Positions 18,307 through 24,630 of a stretch of DNA of 30,279 nt are shown piece by piece; position 1 is the first letter of the stretch, and each line of letters begins with the position of its first letter. Source of the stretch: Bacillota bacterium (GTDB lineage: Bacteria > Bacillota > Clostridia > Lachnospirales > Lachnospiraceae); NCBI GenBank assembly GCA_023435645.1, contig JAEYRK010000022.1, positions 1 through 30,279 on the forward strand, given 5' to 3'. The notes below the pieces were generated by a model, which saw only the letters and a program-made list of their open reading frames with translations, was not told the DNA's origin and ran no database searches. Made by a program: the position numbers and the translations under genes.

Positions 18307-18334
18307 TTGCGATATTCCTATCAACTGTTGCGAT
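18307..18334. promoter_or_regulatory. Direct repeat, likely AraC-family activator site
   Basis: TTGCGAT occurs at 18307-18313 and 18328-18334, with starts 21 bp apart, which is two helical turns. The near repeat lies 16 bp upstream of the -35 box of the transporter promoter. Same-face direct repeats next to the -35 are the usual binding pattern of AraC-family activators, and the divergent gene encodes one. Confidence 0.5.
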
Positions 18335-18631
18335 TATGAGGTTAAAATCGGCATTTTTGGTATTATTTGTTACCTTTTATAGATAATGGGTTTACAAATA
18401 TTGCATGATGTATTACAATGATTTTAGTGGAATTTGCGGTAATAATCTACGAAAGAACCACTGTAATTATGTATGTTTTACATAAGATTCACAAAATATA
18501 AGGGGGCTTCTGCCCTTTACGTCCTTGGCAGTATTTACAGAATCCCGTTTTCTTCGGGGCGCAAAATATGATAAATCACCACCGCTGGAAATAATGACTT
18601 AAATATGGTACTTCATAGCAATTATTATAGT

Positions 18632-18645
18632 TGAAAACGCTTTTA
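18632..18645. promoter_or_regulatory. Possible cre site (CcpA / LacI-type operator)
   Basis: TGAAAACGCTTTTA matches the catabolite-responsive-element pattern (TGWAANCGNTNWCA) at nearly all positions. It lies 109 bp before the araC start and about 380 bp from the transporter start, so repression by preferred sugars would act mainly on araC. Confidence 0.5.
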
Positions 18646-18753
18646 TTGTAAAACAAATATATTAGGTACAAGCTACAATCATTCTATCCTTGTTTACAAT
18701 TACTCCCGGTGTTTTACAGATGCAGCATAATAAGCAGAAAGGTATGGTATCAT

Positions 18754-19626
18754 ATGATAAGATTAATGGACGGAATATACGAGAAGGTTGATTACCAGAA
18801 CAATTCATCCATACTGTTGCATATCAACCATGAAACGGATAATTATTCAACCCATTGGCATACTGCCATTGAATTGATTATGCCCATTACTAATTTCTAT
18901 ACGGTAACTATCGGGAAAACCTCCTACCGTATGATGGAGGGTGAAATACTGGTGATTCCTCCGGGAGAGCTTCATGAGCTGATTGCACCGGAAGAAGGGG
19001 TAAGAAGAATTCTTCTCTTTGATTTTTCCCTGATTAGCAATCTCAAGGGATTTTCGAATATTGCCTCCATTTTGAATCAACCCAGACTGATCAACGAAGC
19101 GACTGCCCCCGATATCCTACCTCAGCTTCAAAGTCTTTTTGATGAGATTACTTCTGAATATACCAGTAAGAATACCCTGAGAGAGGCCGCAATCTATGCA
19201 CTGATCATTCAGATGTTTGTACTGCTGGGAAGAAAATATATGAGTACAGAGAATTTGTTTCCCGATGTTAAGGTTAACAAGCAAAAGGAATATATTGAGA
19301 AGTTCAATCTTATTTTTGAATACATAAACAATAATTTTATGGAGGATATCTCCCTGGAAACCATAGCAGATGTGGCCGGCTTCAGTAAATTTCATTTCTC
19401 AAGGTTGTTTCGGCAGTTTACTGATATGTCCTTTTATGATTACTTAAACCAGCGCCGTGTGAAGGAAGCGGAAAAACTCCTGCTTAACCCCAGCCTGTCC
19501 ATCACTGAAATCGCTTTGAGATCCGGCTTCTCAAGTATTTCCACCTTTAACAGAGTCTTCAAAAGCTTTAAGGAATGCACGCCGACAGAGTTCAAAAACC
19601 TGTACCGCCGCCGTAACCGACCTTAA
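18754..19626 (+). CDS. AraC-family transcriptional regulator
   Basis: 290 residues from ATG 18754 (MIRLMDGIYEKVDYQ). AGAAAGG sits 11 bases upstream; the frame is also open from GTG 18709, which lacks a good site. The N-terminal half is a cupin-type sensor domain (HWHTAIELIMPI, GEILVIPPGELHEL), expected to bind a sugar or oligosaccharide. The C-terminal ~100 residues carry the two AraC helix-turn-helix units (SLETIADVAGFSKFHFSRLF and SITEIALRSGFSSISTFNRVF). It is divergent from the binding-protein operon, so it most likely activates that operon and possibly the xylanase genes when xylan fragments are present. The target assignment is inference. Confidence 0.93.
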   Translation: MIRLMDGIYEKVDYQNNSSILLHINHETDNYSTHWHTAIELIMPITNFYTVTIGKTSYRMMEGEILVIPPGELHELIAPEEGVRRILLFDFSLISNLKGFSNIASILNQPRLINEATAPDILPQLQSLFDEITSEYTSKNTLREAAIYALIIQMFVLLGRKYMSTENLFPDVKVNKQKEYIEKFNLIFEYINNNFMEDISLETIADVAGFSKFHFSRLFRQFTDMSFYDYLNQRRVKEAEKLLLNPSLSITEIALRSGFSSISTFNRVFKSFKECTPTEFKNLYRRRNRP

Positions 19627-19663
19627 GCATCCACTGGTTTTCACCGGATTATGAAAATGTGCC

Positions 19664-19698
19664 CGCCGTGAGTATGCGCCTTGCGCATGCGCACGGCG
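19664..19698. repeat. GC-rich nested palindrome
   Basis: Outer arms CGCCGTG (19664-19670) and CACGGCG (19692-19698) enclose a 3x3 internal loop and an inner hairpin ATGCGC-ctt-GCGCAT (19674-19688). It is much more GC-rich than the sequence around it and has no T-tract on either strand. It lies between araC and the GH43 terminator. It may be an extragenic palindromic repeat or part of the araC 3' end. Confidence 0.5.
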
Positions 19699-19702
19699 CG
19701 CG

Positions 19703-19763
19703 AAAAAAAGCCGGATCTATCTATTGTATGCACCTGTGAATTGCATCAGTAGATAGATCCGGC
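19703..19763 (-). terminator. Terminator of the GH43 gene
   Basis: A 14-bp perfect stem (19710-19723 with 19750-19763, arms GCCGGATCTATCTA and its complement) encloses a second 5-bp helix (ATGCA/TGCAT). Read on the minus strand it is followed directly by seven T residues (19703-19709). It lies about 75 bases past the GH43 stop codon. Confidence 0.85.
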
Positions 19764-19838
19764 ATCTGTTTATATGATCCGCGTTTTCTTTTTTTTCAAA
19801 TGAATTGCGTATAAATTAATAGTATATTCTTAGATTTA

Positions 19839-21428
19839 CTAATTCTCCTTGTATGATTCCTTTATATTCTTATAGTAAATCCAGTCGAAGTCAGCATAAT
19901 TTTTGCTTCTTCCCCCATTGGAGGAGCAGTACAGACCCATGGTGCTGCCCACGAAGCCTCCTGCCACATCCGTACTGAGTATCCTGCCATCAACGCCTGC
20001 TATGAGCGTCTGATCGCTCTTTTCACTATCGCTATAGGAGAATCTAAGGTCCTGCTTCTCAGCAGTGATGCGTAATTTGATCTCATCATGACTTCTACCG
20101 GAGTCCTCTAGGGATGCCTGTGCCAGAACCTCTTCCACACCCTTCATACAACGTATCAGCTGAAGGTAGCTCCTCCCGGCTGATGCTGTGATGACATAAC
20201 GATAATGATAGGCATTGCTCTGCAGTAAGACGATACCCGCTTCTTCCTTGCTGTTTTCAGGCTTAAACTCCATTGCCGCTTCAAACACAAAGCTCATCCC
20301 GGTCTGCCGTATTCCCACATAACTGGGGCTGTTTCGTTCAGTAAGTCTCTCGGGAGCAAGCCTCAGCCTGAGATAGCCCCTTCGTTCTGTCAGGCTATAA
20401 TTTTGAAGCTTTGGATTCCTCAGGTATATAAAATGATAAGGTAGCTGATCCAGGTCAAAGTCCTCTTTCTCCGGCAGTACTCTTCCCTCATAGGGCGGCA
20501 GCTCCGGCCCCATCACCGTCGGCTCCAATAAGCCAATCCCTTGATTAATGATTGGCCAGCCCTTTTCCCAGGTGACAGGAACCAGGAAGGTTTCTCTTCC
20601 CATATTTCGATAGTAGCCTCCATAGGGTCTTGAGGCAAGGACAACCATATACCACTCTCCCTTCTGCGTCTCTACCAGATCCCCATGTCCGACATTTACA
20701 ATAGGATAATCATGTCCCAGGTGTCTGTGCGTAAGAATCGGATTGCAGGCATAACCCCTAAAGGGCTCCTTCAAGCTGCTACCTGAGGCAACTGTCACCG
20801 CATGCTCATGGCCGGTTCCCGCTTCTGCGATCAGCAGATAATATCTCCCATCCTTTTTATACAGATGGGGCCCCTCCGGCCAAACCACATCTCTCAGAGC
20901 TCCATGCCAAAGAGCATAGGATTCGCCCACCAGCTTCATGCTGCGAAGGTCCAGCTCCTGAAGCCAAATTTCATTATCACCGAAATAATGACCACCCTCC
21001 CGCCGTTCTCTGGTTCCGGTATAATAGCATCTTCCGTCCTCATCAAAGAACAGGGAAGGGTCAATTCCTTCCGCGCCCTCAATAAAATAAGGTTTTGACC
21101 AAGGACCTTCCGGATGGTTCGCTGTTACGATAAAATTACCCCCATGCGTGACATTGGTGGTAATCAGATAGAAGGTACCCTCATGGAAACGAATTGTTGG
21201 TGCAAATATACCACCGGAATGCTCTGCTCCCTCCAGATTTAGCTGCTCCTCCCGATTGAGGATATTGCCGATCTGATTCCAATGGATCAAATCCCTGCTG
21301 TGGAAAATCGGTATACCCGGAAAATATGCAAAAGTAGAGGTAACCAAATAATAATCCTCCCCCACCCTACAAATGGAAGGATCCGGATAAAAACCCGGCA
21401 ATATTGGATTGCTGACTCTTTCTCCCAT
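19839..21428 (-). CDS. GH43 beta-xylosidase / alpha-L-arabinofuranosidase
   Basis: 529 residues, no signal peptide; it acts on imported (arabino)xylo-oligosaccharides. The N-terminal five-bladed propeller (about 1-310) shows the three GH43 catalytic acids: D16 in FYPDPSICR (base), D123 in EGIDPSLFFDEDG (pKa modulator) and E185 in VWPEGPHLYKKDG (acid). These positions resemble D15/D128/E187 of Geobacillus XynB3. The C-terminal part (about 325-520) is the beta-sandwich domain of XynB-type enzymes that contributes to the active site (GFVGSTMGLYCSSNGG near its end). Start ATG 21428 has GGAGG upstream. It is transcribed alone, away from the main cluster, and ends at a strong terminator. Confidence 0.93.
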   Translation of the reverse strand: MGERVSNPILPGFYPDPSICRVGEDYYLVTSTFAYFPGIPIFHSRDLIHWNQIGNILNREEQLNLEGAEHSGGIFAPTIRFHEGTFYLITTNVTHGGNFIVTANHPEGPWSKPYFIEGAEGIDPSLFFDEDGRCYYTGTRERREGGHYFGDNEIWLQELDLRSMKLVGESYALWHGALRDVVWPEGPHLYKKDGRYYLLIAEAGTGHEHAVTVASGSSLKEPFRGYACNPILTHRHLGHDYPIVNVGHGDLVETQKGEWYMVVLASRPYGGYYRNMGRETFLVPVTWEKGWPIINQGIGLLEPTVMGPELPPYEGRVLPEKEDFDLDQLPYHFIYLRNPKLQNYSLTERRGYLRLRLAPERLTERNSPSYVGIRQTGMSFVFEAAMEFKPENSKEEAGIVLLQSNAYHYRYVITASAGRSYLQLIRCMKGVEEVLAQASLEDSGRSHDEIKLRITAEKQDLRFSYSDSEKSDQTLIAGVDGRILSTDVAGGFVGSTMGLYCSSNGGRSKNYADFDWIYYKNIKESYKEN

Positions 21429-21764
21429 AGCTATTCCTCCTATATCCTGTTTTTATATTATTCATTACCTTTCTCTGTCATCTTAACATACTCTATGAGA
21501 TAACTGCAATCTGATTCAATTTCTACACAGGTCATCCCCTTGTGCATGCACATAGGTGCATGCACATAGGCCAGAATAAGATAAAGCAGGCGACATAAGC
21601 AGTTCATTGGTAGCTTTTATTGCACTAAATAAGGAATCCCTGGAGTGCATGAATGATGTTATTGTTTTCCACTTTTATGTATACATTGATTGCTGATGTA
21701 TTTGCGGTGCTATGTTTTCATTGATTCATTCTACATTATCTGATTGAGTATGTAATGCTATGAA
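21429..21764. other. Intergenic region upstream of GH43
   Basis: 336 bp without a credible gene. It holds the 14-bp tandem repeat at 21542-21569 and a long imperfect inverted repeat at 21721-21768. A minus-strand TTGCAG/TAAGAT pair 18 bp apart, within about 70 bases of the GH43 start, is a weak promoter candidate. Confidence 0.5.
21542..21569. repeat. Tandem 14-bp repeat with internal palindromes before GH43
   Basis: The unit GTGCATGCACATAG occurs twice head-to-tail (21542-21555, 21556-21569). Each unit starts with the perfect palindrome GTGCATGCAC. It lies about 115-140 bp upstream of the GH43 start, a plausible location for an operator. Confidence 0.6.
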
Positions 21765-21768
21765 TCAA
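21721..21768. repeat. Imperfect inverted repeat at the end of the peptidoglycan-binding gene
   Basis: TTGATTCAT (21721-21729) pairs with ATGAATCAA (21760-21768), and inner bases TACAT/ATGTA can also pair. The right arm covers the stop codon at 21765-21767. No T-tract follows on the minus strand, so it is a weak terminator candidate at best. Confidence 0.4.
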
Positions 21769-22598
21769 TAATTGTTCTTTATGTATGTCGCGGCTTTGTT
21801 CACCATGTCTTGATGCGCCTTTTTGACTAGGTTGGTATTATGATTTCGGCTGTTCTTAAAGTGTAGGTCCATGACACCGTCTACTCCATTATTTTTTACT
21901 GCATCCAGGTTTTGGCCCCAACCATATCCACCGCTTCTTCCGCTCACATAGATCTCTGCCGGCTTAGAGTCCCTGCCTGCATGGGGCATAGCGGATAAAG
22001 AGCCTGCCAGGATATAACCATCGATCTTAACTACGACTGCCCTTCTGGTCCAGGACCAGCCACCCCAGATATCCTTTATGATACTTGCATCTTTTTTGGT
22101 GAGTGGCTCAACATCGGCATGGTTCGTACCAAAGGTTCTTTTTAAATAAAAGCTTCTTCCGGTATCAATATCTATAACCTCTGCCACATCTCCCCGTTTA
22201 AAAATATATTGTACCTTTTTAAACCAGTCCAGGGCACCCATTTTGTCAGGGTCAGTAACTGTCGATTTCTCTGTACTAAGGCTCCTTACGGTGTCTTCGG
22301 TATTATTCAATGTATAACTGTTCAAAGCATTCTGGGTTAGCCTACCGACAATCCCGTCCGGAGTAATTCCATGATCTCTCTGGAATTGCTTCACTGCCTT
22401 GAGTGTAATGCTTCCAAAATAGCCCGTTGATTTTGAATATGTAAAATAACCTAATTTCTTCAGTGAATCCTGAACTACTTTCACTTCAGAGCCTCTGGAA
22501 CCCTTCTTAAGGACAGCTGCTGATGCATTCACGGGAGTGAACGCCATTAATACTGCCATACAGACCGTAGCTACACGAATTAAGTATTTCTTCTTCAT
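21765..22598 (-). CDS. Secreted peptidoglycan-binding protein with uncharacterised C-terminal domain
   Basis: 277 residues. The start ATG 22598 (MKKKYLIRVATVCMA) is chosen because AGGAG lies 9 bases upstream; the frame extends 10 codons further without one. A signal peptide ends near NASAA (about residue 28). Residues ~29-92 are a PG_binding_1 domain (GSRGSEVKVVQDSLKKLGYF, FGSITLKAVKQFQRDHGITP, GIVGRLTQNAL), which binds cell wall and is also seen in spore-cortex hydrolases. The C-terminal ~140 residues hold spaced His/Asp motifs (NHADVEP, IWGGWSW, MPHAGRDSKP, GVMDLHFKNSRNH) that look like a conserved, possibly metal-binding, fold. I cannot assign a reaction; a wall-modifying role is only suggested. 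Confidence 0.8.
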   Translation of the reverse strand: MKKKYLIRVATVCMAVLMAFTPVNASAAVLKKGSRGSEVKVVQDSLKKLGYFTYSKSTGYFGSITLKAVKQFQRDHGITPDGIVGRLTQNALNSYTLNNTEDTVRSLSTEKSTVTDPDKMGALDWFKKVQYIFKRGDVAEVIDIDTGRSFYLKRTFGTNHADVEPLTKKDASIIKDIWGGWSWTRRAVVVKIDGYILAGSLSAMPHAGRDSKPAEIYVSGRSGGYGWGQNLDAVKNNGVDGVMDLHFKNSRNHNTNLVKKAHQDMVNKAATYIKNNY

Positions 22599-22743
22599 AA
22601 TGTAATCTCCTGTAATTCTATCCGTCACAATTCGTACTGTCAGTTACAAGGCTTATCTTATTACGATTTTATTAAGATGTCAATAGCATATTTAACATTT
22701 ATGTAATATTTAGTTCATATGTGTGTAATATTTGGTAGGGCAT

Positions 22744-22784
22744 AAAAAAACTTCCATGAGCAGTTATGCTTATGGAAGCTTTTT
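22744..22784 (-). terminator. Terminator of the MarR-DegV operon
   Basis: A 7-bp stem (CTTCCAT 22751-22757 with ATGGAAG 22772-22778) is followed on the minus strand by seven T residues (22744-22750). The plus strand also has a run of five T residues after the stem, so it could work both ways. Confidence 0.8.
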
Positions 22785-22796
22785 GTCTAATTTCTT

Positions 22797-23639
22797 CTAC
22801 TTCTTAATATAGGTTACCACACTGGCACCAGGTCCTGCATGGGTACCGACAACACAACCAACGGGAAACATCTTCAAATCCTGAAGGCCATACTTTTCCA
22901 TTAACTTTTCCTTCAGAAGCATGCACTTACTGTTTTCTGCAGTGAAACCAAGGTGGACGGGATAATTCCTGTCGATTTCTCCAAACTCCTCCATTGACTC
23001 AAGCATTCTAGCAATTCCTTTATTCACTCCCCGTTCCTTACCAATCACACAAAGGAGACCTTCCTTTACGGTAAGAATCGGCTTAAATTTCAACAGAGAA
23101 CCTAAGAATGCGGAGGATTTGGATAAACGACCTCCCTTATGTAGGAATTCTAGAGTATCCACCATTGCCAAAAGTACAAGCCGATCCACCAGCCCATGGA
23201 TCGTATCCGCTATCTCGACGGCAGACTTCCCCTCCTCACGGAGCTTCACTGCTTGCTCCACCAAAATACGAAGTCCGTTGATCGACGTATTGGTGTCTAT
23301 AATATGAATATCTTGATAATTCGACATTTCCTTGGCAATCACTGCACTCTGTACCGTGCCGCTCAGTTTGCCTGAAATTAGCATGACAATCGCACTGTCA
23401 CCGGCTTCCTTGGCTTCAAGAAAATATTCCAAAAAATCATCCGGGGCCGGTTGTGAGGTTGTGGGAAGCTTTTCTGCCTGCACAAGCTTCTCATAAAAAC
23501 CCTCTATACTAATATCAATTCCTTCCCTATATTCCCGATCTCCGAAAATTACCTTCAAGGGTACGATCGTTATGCCCAGTCTAATGGCCTCTTCCTTACT
23601 CATGTCCGATGTAGAATCTGTTATAATTCTAATTCCCAT
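22797..23639 (-). CDS. DegV / FakB-like fatty-acid-binding protein
   Basis: 280 residues from ATG 23639 (MGIRIITDSTSDMSK), with AGAGGA 7-8 bases upstream; the in-frame ATG two codons earlier touches that site. The DegV family binds a single fatty acid between two alpha/beta domains, and FakB members present it to the kinase FakA for phosphorylation and phospholipid synthesis. Family marks: ITDSTSD at the start, PTTSQPAPDDFLE, VDTLEFLHKGGRLS, and the C-terminal GCVVGTHAGPGASVV, which fits the lipid head-group site. It starts 13 bases after the MarR gene and ends at a strong terminator, so the two form a small operon. Confidence 0.92.
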   Translation of the reverse strand: MGIRIITDSTSDMSKEEAIRLGITIVPLKVIFGDREYREGIDISIEGFYEKLVQAEKLPTTSQPAPDDFLEYFLEAKEAGDSAIVMLISGKLSGTVQSAVIAKEMSNYQDIHIIDTNTSINGLRILVEQAVKLREEGKSAVEIADTIHGLVDRLVLLAMVDTLEFLHKGGRLSKSSAFLGSLLKFKPILTVKEGLLCVIGKERGVNKGIARMLESMEEFGEIDRNYPVHLGFTAENSKCMLLKEKLMEKYGLQDLKMFPVGCVVGTHAGPGASVVTYIKK

Positions 23640-23652
23640 ATGCATCCTCTTT

Positions 23653-24078
23653 TCATATCATTATTTCGTCTACGATTTTTCTCATCATGTCCTCTAATAG
23701 AGCCACCTCTTCGCTGCTGAACCTTTGCTTAATCTGCTGCATCAAACGGTTATTGAAGGTTGCGTTTACACCATAGCTGTCTAGGAATTTATCTGTGACC
23801 TCCAGATGGTATTCTCTCCGATCCTTAGTAGAAGGGATCTTTCTAATAAAGCCTTTCTCAATCAGATTGGATATGCGGTAGGTCGCATTCGGCAGTGAGA
23901 TATTGACATACTCTGCAAATTCTCGGACAGTCGGATGGTCAAGCAGGAATATCACCTCAGCGCAATAGGATTCTATTGCGCTTAGACTCCCTTCCCCATC
24001 ATTTACCTGAGCAAACAAATTCTTACAATAGTTGGAACGGAATTTATAATATAGTTTCTCAAATTCTTTCTCCAGCAT
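23653..24078 (-). CDS. MarR-family transcriptional regulator
   Basis: 141 residues; start ATG 24078 with GAGGTG upstream. Helical dimerisation ends flank a winged helix-turn-helix: VREFAEYVNISLPNATYRISNLIEKGFIRK, then the wing residues STKDRREYHLEVT. The DRR-hydrophobic wing is a MarR signature. The gene is directly followed by the DegV/FakB-like gene. MarR proteins such as FabT control membrane-lipid genes in Firmicutes, so a role in fatty-acid handling is plausible but not shown. An AT-only palindrome in its own leader suggests autoregulation. Confidence 0.9.
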   Translation of the reverse strand: MLEKEFEKLYYKFRSNYCKNLFAQVNDGEGSLSAIESYCAEVIFLLDHPTVREFAEYVNISLPNATYRISNLIEKGFIRKIPSTKDRREYHLEVTDKFLDSYGVNATFNNRLMQQIKQRFSSEEVALLEDMMRKIVDEIMI

Positions 24079-24091
24079 AGGAACACCTCAT

Positions 24092-24109
24092 TAATTAAAT
24101 TATTTTAAT
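24092..24109. promoter_or_regulatory. Palindromic operator candidate for the MarR protein
   Basis: AATTAAA-TTAT-TTTAATT is a perfect 7-bp inverted repeat placed between the promoter and the ribosome-binding site of the MarR gene, about +9 to +26 of the transcript. That position would block transcription when bound. It is pure A/T, so chance symmetry is a concern. Confidence 0.45.
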
Positions 24110-24124
24110 TAAATTTTTAAAACT

Positions 24125-24153
24125 ATATTACTATACTTTTCCTCTATTGTCAA
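24125..24153 (-). promoter_or_regulatory. Promoter of the MarR-DegV operon
   Basis: Minus-strand TTGACA (24148-24153), a 17-bp spacer and TAATAT (24125-24130): a perfect -35 box and a near-consensus -10 box. Start near 24118. Confidence 0.8.
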
Positions 24154-24193
24154 ATAATATATAAAATTGCGGTAGAGATAGAAGGAAAGAAAG

Positions 24194-24222
24194 TTATTCT
24201 GTCCGCTCTCATATACTATAAA
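24194..24222 (+). promoter_or_regulatory. Possible promoter of the small orphan gene
   Basis: TTATTC (24194-24199), 17-bp spacer, TATAAA (24217-24222). The -35 match is weak. It lies 26 bases before ATG 24249 and is divergent from the MarR promoter. Confidence 0.4.
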
Positions 24223-24248
24223 GAATATGATTGGATCGGAGTTCCCCT

Positions 24249-24503
24249 ATGCAAAATCCCTGGGTTTACTATCCCGAATTATCACAGGATGAACATGAGA
24301 TCTTTATAAGTGCTTTAAATAGCCGTTTCCACGGCCTGCAGCCCATTGCGGTCAGCCAGATTGACACTCTGAGGTATCGATTTATCGCCAGCACCGCAGC
24401 GGATCCCAGAAGTCCCTATGAGCTTTATATCCTTGAGATCTACAAGCCACAAATGGGATTCCCGTATATCACCAGAATTATACCGGTAGAGCTTGATCTA
24501 TAG
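24249..24503 (+). CDS. Small hypothetical protein, 84 residues
   Basis: Start ATG 24249 (MQNPWVYYPELSQDEHEIF), with GGAG about 9 bases upstream; the frame is open to a TTG at 24231. It is a soluble, slightly acidic protein without signal peptide or membrane helix. It begins with an aromatic segment, then SALNSRFHGLQPIAVSQIDTLRYRF, and ends in IYKPQMGFPYITRIIPVELDL. I do not recognise a family. A candidate promoter upstream, a good terminator downstream and codon-like composition support a real monocistronic gene. It lies between the divergent MarR operon and the convergent GH10 gene; no role can be inferred. Confidence 0.6.
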   Translation: MQNPWVYYPELSQDEHEIFISALNSRFHGLQPIAVSQIDTLRYRFIASTAADPRSPYELYILEIYKPQMGFPYITRIIPVELDL

Positions 24504-24529
24504 TCTTTGCCCTCCCTACTGACCGTCAT

Positions 24530-24564
24530 AGCCCTTGTACATAGAAGTGATCCAGGGCTTTTTC
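24530..24564 (+). terminator. Terminator of the small orphan gene
   Basis: AGCCCT (24530-24535) pairs with AGGGCT (24554-24559) across an 18-base loop, and five T residues follow from 24559. It begins 26 bases after the stop codon. Confidence 0.65.
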
Positions 24565-24569
24565 ACACC

Positions 24570-24602
24570 AAAAAGGCTGCAGCAACACAATGCTACAGCC
24601 CT
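24570..24602 (-). terminator. Terminator of the second GH10 gene
   Basis: GGCTG-c-AGC (24575-24583) pairs with GCT-a-CAGCC (24592-24600) with one mismatch, and five T residues follow on the minus strand (24570-24574). It lies about 30 bases past the GH10 stop and is back-to-back with the plus-strand terminator. Confidence 0.75.
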
Positions 24603-24630
24603 CTTACTTTCTCTGTTATTTCCGCTTCTC

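Larger units (their letters stand above)
18229..18753. other. Divergent control region between the binding-protein operon and araC
   Basis: 525 bp with no credible gene. It holds the minus-strand promoter at 18262-18290, a TTGCGAT direct repeat at 18307-18334 with a related TTGCGGT at 18434-18440, a cre-like site at 18632-18645, and a GC-richer patch with small hairpins around 18500-18560 (GGGGGC-ttct-GCCC and CCCG/CGGG). I could not identify a confident plus-strand promoter for the AraC gene. Confidence 0.6.

Noticed and set aside
21721..21768. Intrinsic terminator after the peptidoglycan-binding gene
   Set aside because: Arms pair, but the loop is long, the right arm covers the stop codon and no T-tract follows on the minus strand.
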